From CAZGMJ01 sp964526785 (GTDB taxonomy: Bacteria > Planctomycetota > Phycisphaerae > Sedimentisphaerales > Anaerobacaceae), in the NCBI GenBank assembly GCA_964526785.1, contig CAZGMJ010000008.1, positions 1-64,000 of the forward strand: a DNA stretch of 64,000 bases, in the 5' to 3' direction. Under the pieces are notes generated by a model that was not told the origin of the DNA, searched no databases, and was given only the letters and a program-made list of their open reading frames with translations. A program made the translations under genes and the position numbers. Below are positions 1 through 8,082 of this stretch, one piece after another (positions within the stretch are counted from its first letter, which is position 1; each line of letters begins with the position of its first letter).

Positions 1-39
1 CTCGAAACCGTTTCCTACGCACTTTCGGCGGCTGCATAA

Positions 40-969
40 ATGGCTAAACCACACCTTATGTCCGCATCAAGAATAAACATGTCCGAGCACGGGCCCAAGT
101 GCTCGCGGCTCGCACTGGGGCTGTGGCGGCTGGCCGACAACAGGATGACGCCCAAAGCCACAGTACAACTGATAGAATCGGCGTTCGAGCTTGGCATCAC
201 GACCTTCGACCATGCCGATATCTACGGAGATTACACCTGCGAGCAGCTCTTCGGCAAGGCCCTGGCGGCCACGTCCATCAAGCGATCGCAGATCGAACTG
301 GTGACCAAGTGCGGCATCCAGCTCATCTCTCAAAACCGGCCGGAGAACACAGTCAAGCATTACGACACAAGCGCCGCACACATCGTTCGATCGGTCGAGA
401 ATTCGCTGAAGAATTTCGGAACGGATTACATCGACCTGCTGCTGATCCATCGTCCGGACCCGTTCGCCGATGTCGACGAGATCGCCGGGGCCTTTTCCAA
501 GCTGCGGGCAGCAGGCAAAGTGCTGCATTTCGGCGTCTCGAATTTCGAAGTTCCCGATTTCGAGCTTCTGGCCTCCCGCCTGGACTTTCCACTGGCCACA
601 AATCAGATCGAGTTTTCCGTGATGAACATGGAAGCGCTGCATAACGGCGTAGTCGCACTCTGTCAGAAGCAGCGGATATCGCCGATGGCATGGTCGCCTC
701 TGGCGGGCGGCAGATTGTTCAACGAGCGAAGCAAGCAGGCGGTGCGACTGCGCAAGACCCTCAAGGCGGTTGCCGCGGAATTCGAGCACGTCTCGATGGA
801 CCAGGCGGCGCTGGCCTGGATCCTGAACCATCCGGCGGATTTTGTCGTCGTGATAGGCACGGCCCGAATCGAGCGAGTCCGTGCGGCGACAGAGTCGGAA
901 GAAATCGCGCTGTCGCGGCAACAGTGGTTCTCGATCTGGCAGGCATCGGCAGGCAGAGATGTGCCGTAG
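40..969 (+). CDS. Aldo/keto reductase, YdhF-like
   Basis: Predicted cytosolic NAD(P)H-dependent oxidoreductase of the aldo/keto reductase superfamily (309 aa, usual length). Visible signatures are the strand ending FDHADIYGDY, which carries the Asp and Tyr of the catalytic site, a downstream Lys in VTKCG, the IDLLLIHRPDP strand and GKVLHFGVSNFE, the classic AKR barrel motif. The closing segment VVVIGTARIERV matches the cofactor phosphate-binding region. The spacing and the HRPDP motif resemble the E. coli YdhF group, whose substrate is unclear. An in-frame stop lies directly before the chosen ATG, so the start cannot be further upstream; the ATG at 79 is an alternative that trims a poorly conserved tail. 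No operon partner is evident. Confidence 0.9.
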   Translation: MAKPHLMSASRINMSEHGPKCSRLALGLWRLADNRMTPKATVQLIESAFELGITTFDHADIYGDYTCEQLFGKALAATSIKRSQIELVTKCGIQLISQNRPENTVKHYDTSAAHIVRSVENSLKNFGTDYIDLLLIHRPDPFADVDEIAGAFSKLRAAGKVLHFGVSNFEVPDFELLASRLDFPLATNQIEFSVMNMEALHNGVVALCQKQRISPMAWSPLAGGRLFNERSKQAVRLRKTLKAVAAEFEHVSMDQAALAWILNHPADFVVVIGTARIERVRAATESEEIALSRQQWFSIWQASAGRDVP

Positions 970-1069
970 GGTCGCCGTGCAACGATTTGATTTGACTTCG
1001 GCGGGAAGACGGTGATAATCTCACCGGGAGCAATTGGTCACATCAACCGGCTCTATGGAGGCATGCAAA

Positions 1070-1555
1070 ATGGACAAGCCGCATTTTGATTCAGAGACGG
1101 GTTGTTGCCCGCGGTTCGACCCGGAACCCTGGCAGGAGAAGGAGACAACGTTCGACAATCGCCTGTTCGTCAAGGACCGCGTTTGCTGCTTCTTCCATAT
1201 CCCGCTGAACTTCGGCAGGGTCATGGTGCGGAACATGAAGAAGATCGCTGCCGCCGAGGCGCTGGCGGACAGCCCTCTGATGCTGTCGGATGAGAACTCG
1301 CTCTGGGGTGCGGACGTCTACATCGCCGTGGGTAAGGAGGTGCCGACCGCCGAGACCGTTCGGCTTTCGGGCACTTTTCTGACGAAGGTGTTCGAAGGGC
1401 CGTACAAAGACATACGCAAGTGGATCAGCCAGATGCAGGAATACGTCCAGAGCAAGTCGAAGGATATCAAGAAGCTCTATTTCTTCTACACGACCTGCCC
1501 GAAGTGCGCCAGGCATTACGGCAGGAACTATGTCGTACTGCTGGCCCAGGTGTAA
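1070..1555 (+). CDS. Conserved protein of unknown function with CC and CPKC motifs
   Basis: 161-aa soluble protein without signal peptide or membrane segment. I recognise the sequence type as a conserved bacterial family often labelled only as a hydrolase or uncharacterised, but I cannot assign a reaction. Characteristic stretches are GCCPRFDPEPW near the N-terminus, FFHIPLNFG, LSDENSLWGADVYIAV, FEGPYKDIRKW, and FFYTTCPKCARHYGRNYV at the C-terminus. The N-terminal Cys pair and the C-terminal CxxC could bind a metal together; this is inference. The start at 1070 is preferred over the in-frame GTG at 1034 because GGAGG lies about 12 nt upstream of it and conserved sequence begins there. It is a single gene between an aldo/keto reductase and a convergent acylphosphatase. 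Confidence 0.8.
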   Translation: MDKPHFDSETGCCPRFDPEPWQEKETTFDNRLFVKDRVCCFFHIPLNFGRVMVRNMKKIAAAEALADSPLMLSDENSLWGADVYIAVGKEVPTAETVRLSGTFLTKVFEGPYKDIRKWISQMQEYVQSKSKDIKKLYFFYTTCPKCARHYGRNYVVLLAQV

Positions 1556-1667
1556 CGACAGCAAGCCGGTACAGTTCGCAAGCATCTGCCATGCTGACGC
1601 CGCCGGCGCTGGCGACCGCTCAAATGCCGCAGCAACTGCACGGCCCGCGGATGTTCCTGTGCGGGCG

Positions 1668-1937
1668 TTAGTACGTTATTTTGAAGTCGTCGTACCGGGG
1701 ATCCGGCGGTATGTCGGTGATATTCACGTCCCGAATGTAATCTTCGAAGGATCGCCGCACGTCCTGAACGAAACTCTCGACGTCTTTTCCCGGCCCCTGG
1801 CCAAGTACCTCGACGGTGCCGTCGGGAAGGTTCCGCACGAAGCCCTTGACGTTGTGCCTGCCGGCGATTCGGTGCGTGGTAAAGCGAAAGCCCACCCCCT
1901 GCACGCGTCCCGAGAAAACGACATGTTTTGCAACCAC
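1668..1937 (-). CDS. acyP: Acylphosphatase
   Basis: 89-aa enzyme that hydrolyses carboxyl-phosphate bonds in acylphosphates in the cytosol. The family signature is complete: VFSGRVQGVGFRFTT holds the phosphate-binding loop and catalytic Arg, and GFVRNLPDGTVEVLGQG holds the catalytic Asn. Length is that of a stand-alone acylphosphatase rather than an HypF domain. The start is a GTG at 1935-1937, since no ATG lies in frame near the conserved N-terminus. It is transcribed towards the unknown gene ending at 1555 and has no operon partner. Confidence 0.93.
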   Translation of the reverse strand: MVAKHVVFSGRVQGVGFRFTTHRIAGRHNVKGFVRNLPDGTVEVLGQGPGKDVESFVQDVRRSFEDYIRDVNITDIPPDPRYDDFKITY

Positions 1938-2074
1938 TTGTTCTTACCCCATCATTTCACAGTTCGCCCGGCTCGAATGCACAGCCGCATCCAACGCCGA
2001 GACCGTCATACTATCGAATGACCGAAGCCTTTGCAAGGCCGACAGCGCAACCGGTCGTCTTATGGCAAATGCGC

Positions 2075-2102
2075 TTGACAAAAGACGTCGGCGAGGTAGG
2101 AT
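2075..2102 (+). promoter_or_regulatory. Sigma-70-type promoter for the cadherin-like gene
   Basis: TTGACA (2075-2080) and TAGGAT (2097-2102) are separated by 16 bp. The predicted transcript starts near 2109 and leaves a leader of about 110 nt before the GTG at 2220. Confidence 0.6.
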
Positions 2103-2139
2103 AGCGAAAGATTGTTCGCGGGCATCTGAGCGCAAAAAC

Positions 2140-2203
2140 GCGGCCCAGAGCCTGCAAAGCCGACCACTGAGGCTCGGCCGCAAAAAGGATCAGGAAAATC
2201 CTT
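2140..2203 (+). promoter_or_regulatory. Structured 5' leader with two hairpins
   Basis: The first element is a two-part stem: GCGGCC (2140-2145) with GGCCGC (2176-2181), and inside it GAGCC (2148-2152) with GGCTC (2171-2175). The second is AAGGAT (2185-2190) with ATCCTT (2198-2203) around a 7-nt loop. The second hairpin ends shortly before the ribosome-binding AAGGAAGG, so it could influence initiation. I could not match it to a known riboswitch class. Confidence 0.4.
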
Positions 2204-2219
2204 ACCAAGGAAGGCAGCC

Positions 2220-3401
2220 GTGAAAGGATCTCACATGTTGCTCGACGGCATCTTCACACTCGGCGAGAGAATCATCCTGCGAAACCGCCGACTCGTATTT
2301 CTGCCCGCAATTATCATCTTCGCCGGCTTGGTGACTGTTAAGTTCGCGGTCGGGCCGCTGGACACCGCACTCGCCGCGAGTATGGATTTGGCGACGACAC
2401 AGGAGGACCAGCCCGTGAGGATCAACGTCCTGGCCAATGACGCCGAGGCCGCAGTACGTCATCTCAAGGTCGAGAGCCTGACGCAGCCCGGCAACGGCAT
2501 CGCCCGACTGAACGGCGATGGAACAGTTACATACACGCCCAGTGTAAACTTTTCGGGGACCGATACATTCAGCTATCAGGTTGCTAACCGGCAGGGCCAG
2601 CAGGCGACCGTCCGCGTGGAGGTTACGGTCGAAGGCGTCAATGACCGACCCCGAATCGTCTCCCGGCCGACGACCGAAGCGATTGCAGGCCGGCCGTACA
2701 CTTACGACGTCGATGCGTCCGATCCGGACCCCGACGACCGCCTCACATACAACCTTAAGGATGGTCCGGAGGGCATGACCATCGATCCGACCACGGGCCT
2801 GCTTCGCTGGACTCCCGCCGAACTGGCGCTGGGCGCACGCCAGGTAACAGTTACCGTGACCGACAGCAGCGGAACCGCCTCGGATGCGCAGTCGTTTGCG
2901 ATTATGGTCGATCAGATGGGCATGACGCGCAAGGCCATGCTCACGATCGAAAAGGCCCTCGGCCACCACGATCCCATCGAACTGCTGGCGACGGGCGGGG
3001 CGGGATTGCTGGCCGAGAGCGATAATGACCGATGGGAGACGGTTACCGGGGCGACCGCCACCTTCGAATTCTCCGACGTGAACATATCGAGTGGAGCGAA
3101 GATTGTCTCGGTCGTCCTGTATATCGAGCACAACGAGGACAGCGGCTTTGCGGCCGGCAAGTTGATCTGGAAGGTGGGTACGGGCTGGCCGGACAAGCCG
3201 GTCGAGTGGGTCTCGATCAAGGCTCCGCTGCGCGATACCGCTCGCTGGGAAGCGGTCGATTCGTGGGACGTGACGAGCTTCGTCGATACGGCCGCCAAGG
3301 TTAACGCCATGCAGTTCCGCGTCGAGAATCTCTCCACGACAGGCAACAAGCGAGCCTCCATGGATCAGATCTATGCCATCGTGGAATGGGAGAAAGACTA
3401 G
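2220..3401 (+). CDS. Membrane-anchored protein with cadherin/tandem-95 and Ig-like repeats
   Basis: 393-aa surface protein predicted to be anchored by one N-terminal hydrophobic segment (about residues 24-44) with the rest outside the membrane. Residues about 60-145 form a tandem-95/VCBS-type repeat (EDQPVRINVLANDAE, GDGTVTYTPSVNFSGTDTFS, VEGVNDRP). Residues about 146-230 form a second beta-sandwich of the putative Ig/cadherin type (DASDPDPDDRLTY, TGLLRWTPAE). The C-terminal 150 residues are a third beta-rich region I cannot name, possibly ligand binding. Such repeats usually serve adhesion or calcium-dependent binding. The start is a GTG at 2220 with AAGGAAGG upstream; an ATG at 2235 is a close alternative. 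A promoter at 2075-2102 and a folded leader precede it. Confidence 0.78.
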   Translation: MKGSHMLLDGIFTLGERIILRNRRLVFLPAIIIFAGLVTVKFAVGPLDTALAASMDLATTQEDQPVRINVLANDAEAAVRHLKVESLTQPGNGIARLNGDGTVTYTPSVNFSGTDTFSYQVANRQGQQATVRVEVTVEGVNDRPRIVSRPTTEAIAGRPYTYDVDASDPDPDDRLTYNLKDGPEGMTIDPTTGLLRWTPAELALGARQVTVTVTDSSGTASDAQSFAIMVDQMGMTRKAMLTIEKALGHHDPIELLATGGAGLLAESDNDRWETVTGATATFEFSDVNISSGAKIVSVVLYIEHNEDSGFAAGKLIWKVGTGWPDKPVEWVSIKAPLRDTARWEAVDSWDVTSFVDTAAKVNAMQFRVENLSTTGNKRASMDQIYAIVEWEKD

Positions 3402-3510
3402 GGGGCCTGTACCGCCGGGTCTGTCACGCCGCCGATCTGCAGAACAAGCTCACTATTCCGACTCGCGGAAGAAAAGTCTGCCAGAGGGCTAATTCACCGC
3501 ATAGCAGGGG

Positions 3511-3699
3511 TCACTTCTTTCTTGGCCCGCCTCTGTTCTTCTTCCTGTCGCAGGCTGCTTTTCCCAGGCAGTGAACGCATCGGGAATCGCTGCACCACTG
3601 GCACGCGTAGCAATCCGGGCAGTTGTGCTTCTGAGGCGTGGCGTCTTCATCAGGCACATACACCCATCCCTTTATTCCCTTGAGCCGTTTGTAGGCCAT
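3511..3699 (-). CDS. Small cysteine-rich protein, possible zinc binder
   Basis: 62-aa basic protein with seven cysteines packed into 21 residues (CPDCYACQWCSDSRCVHC followed by KAAC), preceded by KGWVYVPDED and followed by a Lys/Arg-rich end. The regular CxxC spacing suggests one or two structural zinc sites; no function is known to me. Support for expression comes from a perfect TATAAT on the same strand at 3706-3711, which places the predicted transcript start exactly on the A of the ATG. It is divergent from the DNA methyltransferase, with 238 bp between the two starts. There is no export signal, so it is probably cytosolic or nucleic-acid associated; that is inference. Confidence 0.7.
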   Translation of the reverse strand: MAYKRLKGIKGWVYVPDEDATPQKHNCPDCYACQWCSDSRCVHCLGKAACDRKKNRGGPRKK

Positions 3700-3705
3700 C
3701 GCCGC

Positions 3706-3711
3706 ATTATA
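3706..3711 (-). promoter_or_regulatory. -10 box giving a leaderless transcript of the Cys-rich gene
   Basis: TATAAT on the minus strand. Counting its last base as -7 puts +1 at 3699, the first base of the start codon. No convincing -35 or Shine-Dalgarno sequence is visible. Confidence 0.5.
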
Positions 3712-3903
3712 ACCGTTTGCGCGGCGGACGCTAACAAAACACGCGGTGAATCACCAGCCGTGTTCTGGGCGGGACAGATGGCATACGAACCGGCGATGCA
3801 TGGAGAATCGACCGCCAACAGCGACCTCTTATTCGCCGTCTACCGCGAGCGCAAAAAAGGCGATGTTCGACCGCGTGGCGCTCCAGCGCAGGCATGTGCC
3901 CTC

Positions 3904-3931
3904 TTGCCAATCGCCTCCGGACCGGTACAAT
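3904..3931 (+). promoter_or_regulatory. Promoter giving a leaderless transcript of the methyltransferase gene
   Basis: TTGCCA (3904-3909), a 16-bp spacer, then TACAAT (3926-3931). The predicted +1 is 3938, the A of the ATG. No ribosome-binding site precedes the ATG. Confidence 0.5.
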
Positions 3932-3937
3932 GGCGTC

Positions 3938-4891
3938 ATGTCCAGGCAACTTCGCAATCGAATAATCTGCGGCGACTGCATCGAGGTCCTCGGGGCGGTT
4001 AAGAAGCCCTTTGTCGATCTGGTGTTCGCCGATCCGCCGTTTAATATCGGCTACAAGTACGACAAGTACTACGATAAGGTAAAGAAGAAGAATTATCTGG
4101 CGTGGAGCAAGGCATGGATGCAGGCGTGTGTGGACGTGCTTAAGCCACACGGATCGTTCTACATCGCCATCGGGGACGAATACGCCGCCCAATTAAAGCT
4201 GATCGCTGAAGACGATCTGGGTCTAACGCTCCGCAACTGGATCATCTGGCACTATACGTTCGGCCAGCAACTGAGGACCAAGTTCGCCCGGGCACACGCC
4301 CACATCTTCTACTTCGTCAAAGACCCCGCGCACTTCACGTTCAACGACCATGCCGTGCGCGTACCCTCGGACCGCCAACTGACCTATAACGACAAGCGGG
4401 CCAATCCCGCCGGCAAGATGCCCGACGATGTGTGGGACGGCTTCCCCCGCGTCTGCGGCACATTCAAGGAACGCCAGGGCTGGCATCCGTGCCAGATGCC
4501 CGAGAGTCTGCTTTCGCGAATCGTCGCCGTTAGTTCGAACGCGGGCGACTGCGTGCTCGATCCGTTCAGCGGCTCGGGAACGACCGCGGCGGCGGCGGCC
4601 AAGATCGGTCGAGACTACGTCGGCATCGAGATATCGGAGGACTACGTGCGCAACGCCGAAGAGCGGCTGGCCGAACTGAGCAAGATGCGCGAGCGAGCCT
4701 CAGACAACATGTTTCTCGACGCCGCCGAACAGTATGAATTGCGCAGGCTCGTAATCGATATCAAGCGATCTCCGCGCGAGATCCTCAGCGACGGAAAACT
4801 GCTCAAACTGGTTACGGGCCAACTGTCTGTGCGCGTGAACAGCGGCAAAACATACAGTCCGCATGCGGTCGCCACGGTTCTGAATGACTAA
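3938..4891 (+). CDS. DNA methyltransferase (adenine- or cytosine-N specific), orphan
   Basis: 317-aa S-adenosylmethionine-dependent methyltransferase acting on exocyclic amino groups of DNA. Catalytic motif IV is DPPF (residues 32-35, followed by NIGYKYDKYY). The SAM-binding motif I is DPFSGSGTT (208-216) and lies C-terminal to it, the beta-class order. A 75-residue C-terminal extension may help target recognition. The open frame extends upstream to 3746, but the codons before 3938 look non-coding and the promoter at 3904-3931 starts the transcript at this ATG. No restriction endonuclease lies nearby, so a regulatory or protective role is more likely than a complete restriction-modification pair. 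The target sequence cannot be deduced. The next gene begins about 75 bp downstream on the same strand. Confidence 0.9.
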   Translation: MSRQLRNRIICGDCIEVLGAVKKPFVDLVFADPPFNIGYKYDKYYDKVKKKNYLAWSKAWMQACVDVLKPHGSFYIAIGDEYAAQLKLIAEDDLGLTLRNWIIWHYTFGQQLRTKFARAHAHIFYFVKDPAHFTFNDHAVRVPSDRQLTYNDKRANPAGKMPDDVWDGFPRVCGTFKERQGWHPCQMPESLLSRIVAVSSNAGDCVLDPFSGSGTTAAAAAKIGRDYVGIEISEDYVRNAEERLAELSKMRERASDNMFLDAAEQYELRRLVIDIKRSPREILSDGKLLKLVTGQLSVRVNSGKTYSPHAVATVLND

Positions 4892-4966
4892 TGGACATTG
4901 GCCGGGTTGCCGCCAGGGGAAGGAATCACTGACCTGGTACACCTCGCCCCGACGAAATACAGGAAT

Positions 4967-6805
4967 ATGAAACGATTCAAGGCAACGGATTGGAAGGAGG
5001 CGGGACTGCCGCTGGCGGCGTTCGGGGCGACGGGGCTTCTGCTGAGCGTGATCCAGCCGCCGTATGAGATGGGGGCGCTGGCATGGATCGCATTCGTACC
5101 GTTTCTGGCAGTGTGCAGGCCCGAGGCCGGGGGCAGGCGGCTGTTCGTCATCGCATACGTTGCGTGCCTGCTCTACTGGCTGGGCAATATGCACTGGCTG
5201 GTGCCCGTAACCGTTGTCGGCTGGCTGGTTTTTGGAATCTATACGGCTCTGCTGTGGCCCGTGATGGCGCTGGCGGTACGATGGTGCCGGCGAAAGCGGA
5301 TACCGCTGGTAATCGCGGCACCGGTCTTGATCGTCGGCATCGAGCGGATGCAGGGTTTCGGACTCGGAGGCTTTCCGTGGCGGCTGCTCGGACACAGTCA
5401 GTTCCGCAATATCGAGCTGATTCAGATCGCCGATATCTTCGGCGCCGGCGGCATCTCGTTTTTGGTTGGGATGGTCAACGGGGCGATCGCCGATATCATC
5501 CTGATGTTGATCGACCGGATGCAGGAGGACCGGCCGGCTGCACCGCGGAGTCGGTACATCCGTCTGGGCATTGAGGCGGCAGCAGCCGCAGCGATTGTCG
5601 TCGCGGCCCTTCTCTACGGCCGGTGGCGCATCGATCAGACCGATCTCAGCGTAGAGACCGGTCCTGCCGTAGCGGCGGTTCAGTCGAACATCCCCCAGTC
5701 GCTCAAGCGCAGCTTCGAATCGAGCGACGAACTATTTGCCGCGCTGATGCAGCAGAGCAGCCAGGCGGCCGAGGCGGGCGCCGATTTGATCGTCTGGCCT
5801 GAAACGATGGTGCAGGCTCCGCTCAACGCAAACGTCACCCGTCTGCCCCTGGACCCATGCGAACCGGCCAAGGTCTACGATACGGCGCTGAAGGCGCACG
5901 CCAAAGGCAGCGACGCGCATCTGCTCGTCGGCGCCTATGGTGTTACACCGCAGGTCAACGACGATATGTCCGTAACATTTACAGCGAGGTTCAACTCGGC
6001 CTTCCTGTACAATCCCGACGGTACACAAGCAGAGCAGACCTACAGCAAGATTCACCTCGTCCCGTTCGGCGAAGTCCTGCCTCTGCGGCGAAAGCTGTCC
6101 TGGTTCTATGAATTGCTGATGAAGGTGAAGTTCATTCCCTACAGTTTTGACTACTCGCTCGATTACGGCAGGGAATACACGGTCTTCGAAATGCACGAGC
6201 CGCAGGAAGGCGATCCGGAAGAGGCCCAAAGCGGCCGGCGCTATCATTTCAGCGTCATGATCTGCTACGAAGACGTCGTGCCTTACATCGCACGCGAATT
6301 CGCGCTCGATGACGCGGGGCGAAAGCAAGTCGACTGGCTCGTGAACATCAGCAATGACGGCTGGTTCGTGCAGTTCGACGACGATGCGAACGAGGTCCGG
6401 CCGAGCGCCGAGTTGCAGCAGCATGCAGCGTTGTGCGTATTTCGCGCCGTTGAGAATCGCCTGGCAATCGTGCGAAGCGTCAATACGGGCATCAGTTGTG
6501 TGATCGACAGCGTGGGAAGGCTGCGGGATGATTTCGTCGCGGGAACACTGCCCGAGCACGCTATGGGGCGTACCGCCATGGCCGGCTGGCTGCTCGATAC
6601 CGTCCCGGTCGACAGCCGAATTACATTCTTCACCAAATACGGCCCGCTGCTGGATTTTGGTTGCCACGCCTGCGTCATTGCGTTCATAATAGCAGGGCTA
6701 TCAGTGAGGATAATCGAAAAACGAAAGAAGGTTCATTTGTCAGGGAAGTCACATGAACAACACCCGCCCCCTAAGCAGAACAAACGTACGCAACCATCCG
6801 GTTGA
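4967..6805 (+). CDS. lnt: Apolipoprotein N-acyltransferase
   Basis: 612-aa inner-membrane enzyme that adds the third acyl chain to the N-terminal Cys of lipoproteins. The N-terminal 220 residues hold several hydrophobic segments. The nitrilase-type domain follows with all three catalytic residues: E279 in IVWPETM, K361 in TYSKIHLVPFGE and C433 in MICYEDVVPY, plus the NISNDGWF motif. A further membrane segment lies at the C-terminus (LLDFGCHACVIAFIIAGLSV). The ATG at 4967 is chosen because the in-frame TTG at 4898 would add a tail rich in rare residues and lacks a ribosome-binding site. The 3' end overlaps the next gene by 53 bp. That gene encodes a predicted lipoprotein, a possible substrate. 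Confidence 0.93.
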   Translation: MKRFKATDWKEAGLPLAAFGATGLLLSVIQPPYEMGALAWIAFVPFLAVCRPEAGGRRLFVIAYVACLLYWLGNMHWLVPVTVVGWLVFGIYTALLWPVMALAVRWCRRKRIPLVIAAPVLIVGIERMQGFGLGGFPWRLLGHSQFRNIELIQIADIFGAGGISFLVGMVNGAIADIILMLIDRMQEDRPAAPRSRYIRLGIEAAAAAAIVVAALLYGRWRIDQTDLSVETGPAVAAVQSNIPQSLKRSFESSDELFAALMQQSSQAAEAGADLIVWPETMVQAPLNANVTRLPLDPCEPAKVYDTALKAHAKGSDAHLLVGAYGVTPQVNDDMSVTFTARFNSAFLYNPDGTQAEQTYSKIHLVPFGEVLPLRRKLSWFYELLMKVKFIPYSFDYSLDYGREYTVFEMHEPQEGDPEEAQSGRRYHFSVMICYEDVVPYIAREFALDDAGRKQVDWLVNISNDGWFVQFDDDANEVRPSAELQQHAALCVFRAVENRLAIVRSVNTGISCVIDSVGRLRDDFVAGTLPEHAMGRTAMAGWLLDTVPVDSRITFFTKYGPLLDFGCHACVIAFIIAGLSVRIIEKRKKVHLSGKSHEQHPPPKQNKRTQPSG

Positions 6806-7814
6806 GCTCATCGTCGCCTGCTCGTGTCTGATTCTTGCGATGCTGGTATTCAGCGGGTGCGAGGAAGAAATGGAGGTCGGACAGGCCCCGCCGCTGAACG
6901 AGGCGAATCTGACCGACCCGGCCACCAAACGATCCGTCGCAGTTCAGGCCGTACGGGATGGGCTGACCGACCAAAGCCCGGTAGTGCGGAGCAACGCCAT
7001 TGAAGTGGTGGTCAAGACCCGCCTGACCCGTCTGTTGCCTGCACTGCAGAAACTGATGAACGATGCGACGGCTCCGGTGCGTTTCGCCGCGGTTGTGGCG
7101 GTCGGCGATCTGGAATACGCCCTGGCCCAAAGCGAGGTCGAACAACTGCTCCGCGATCCGGACCCGAACGTCCGCCTGGCGGCGTCATATGCAATGGCGA
7201 AACTCGGGAGCCCCGAATATGGCCGCGTCCTCTACAAAGCTATTACGAGCAAAGATCAGACGGTTCGGGCCAACGCCGCCCTGCTGCTTGGAAAAATGGG
7301 CGATCCGGCCGCCCTGAAGGAGCTTTATGCAGCCCTGACCGCCGATGATTCGGCCGACAAGGTCGTCTACCAGGCCGCTGAGTCCATCGCCAGACTCGGC
7401 GACGAACGGATTTACCCCAAGTTGTGGACCATGCTCATCAGCGCGTACGCAGACGTGCGCGTAATGGGCGTGCTCTCGATGGGGCTTCTGGGTAACAACG
7501 ATGCCAAGGACGCGCTTGTCGGCATGCTCGATGACGACGTGCTCGAGGTGCGACTGGCGGCGGCTAAAGAACTCGGCACACTCGGCGAGAGGATCGGAGA
7601 ACCGCAGGTACTGGCTGTCTTCGAGAAAGACCTTCTCGCGGACCTGGGCAAGGCCGAACGGCAGCGAGCGGCGGTACTCACCGCCCTGGCCATCGGCGAG
7701 ATCGGCTCCCCCGGGCTGACCAGGCACCTGACTGAGATGCTACAGGACCAGTTCAAACTCATCCGGCTGGCCGCCGCCAAGGCGATCCTGCAGACTACGC
7801 CCGCACAGACATGA
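6753..7814 (+). CDS. HEAT-repeat lipoprotein
   Basis: 353-aa predicted lipoprotein. A hydrophobic stretch (residues 19-34) ends in LVFSGCEEE, a lipobox with C36 as the lipidated residue; Phe at -3 is less common than Leu. From about residue 55 to the end it is built of HEAT-like alpha-helical repeats (DPNVRLAASYAMAKLG, DQTVRANAALLLGKMG, DDVLEVRLAAAKELGTLG), giving a curved scaffold for protein binding. The start ATG has AGGGAAG upstream and lies inside the end of lnt, so the two are translationally coupled. A scaffold role at the cytoplasmic or outer membrane is inferred; the partner is unknown. Confidence 0.85.
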   Translation: MNNTRPLSRTNVRNHPVELIVACSCLILAMLVFSGCEEEMEVGQAPPLNEANLTDPATKRSVAVQAVRDGLTDQSPVVRSNAIEVVVKTRLTRLLPALQKLMNDATAPVRFAAVVAVGDLEYALAQSEVEQLLRDPDPNVRLAASYAMAKLGSPEYGRVLYKAITSKDQTVRANAALLLGKMGDPAALKELYAALTADDSADKVVYQAAESIARLGDERIYPKLWTMLISAYADVRVMGVLSMGLLGNNDAKDALVGMLDDDVLEVRLAAAKELGTLGERIGEPQVLAVFEKDLLADLGKAERQRAAVLTALAIGEIGSPGLTRHLTEMLQDQFKLIRLAAAKAILQTTPAQT

Positions 7815-7849
7815 GCAAGCCGAAGCGTGCGTTCGAAATATGCCCTAAT

Positions 7850-7872
7850 AGGGCCCGAGAGGCCCTTAATTT
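7850..7872 (+). terminator. Possible weak intrinsic terminator
   Basis: AGGGCC (7850-7855), loop CGAGA, GGCCCT (7861-7866), then TAATTT. The stem is short and the T-tract interrupted. Its place between the HEAT gene and the mre-operon promoter fits a terminator. Confidence 0.35.
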
Positions 7873-7893
7873 GGGTAGTCTGCCAGATTTACC

Positions 7894-7922
7894 TTGACCT
7901 TTCCGGGCTCAAATCATAGAAT
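7894..7922 (+). promoter_or_regulatory. Promoter of the mre operon
   Basis: TTGACC (7894-7899), a 17-bp spacer and TAGAAT (7917-7922). Predicted +1 is near 7929. The leader of about 150 nt to the TTG at 8083 contains a short open frame with a strong ribosome-binding site and several GC-rich inverted repeats. Confidence 0.6.
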
Positions 7923-7989
7923 TGATGGGTGCAAGTGCTTTACTTTCACCCGGGTGTCGATTTGCGATAAGCCGCAAAAGGAGGCCCGT

Positions 7990-8061
7990 ATGGACGCTTG
8001 CGAGCGTTCCGGGGCGCCCCATTTTAAGATGTGGGGGGCGATTGATGAAGAGAATTCGTGA
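7990..8061 (+). CDS. Putative 23-codon leader peptide
   Basis: Short open frame starting MDACERSGAPHFK and ending DEENS, preceded by AAAAGGAGG 6 nt before its ATG, one of the best Shine-Dalgarno sites in the window. It ends 21 bp before the TTG start of the coiled-coil gene. An inverted repeat inside it (CGCCCC around 8015 with TGGGGGGCG ending near 8040) would be melted by translating ribosomes. It may control or couple translation of the operon. Peptide function is unknown. Confidence 0.45.
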   Translation: MDACERSGAPHFKMWGAIDEENS

Positions 8062-8082
8062 CAAGCGAAAGGAGCCCTGACC

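Noticed and set aside
67..921. 284-codon minus-strand frame opposite the aldo/keto reductase
   Set aside because: Antisense shadow of a clear enzyme gene.
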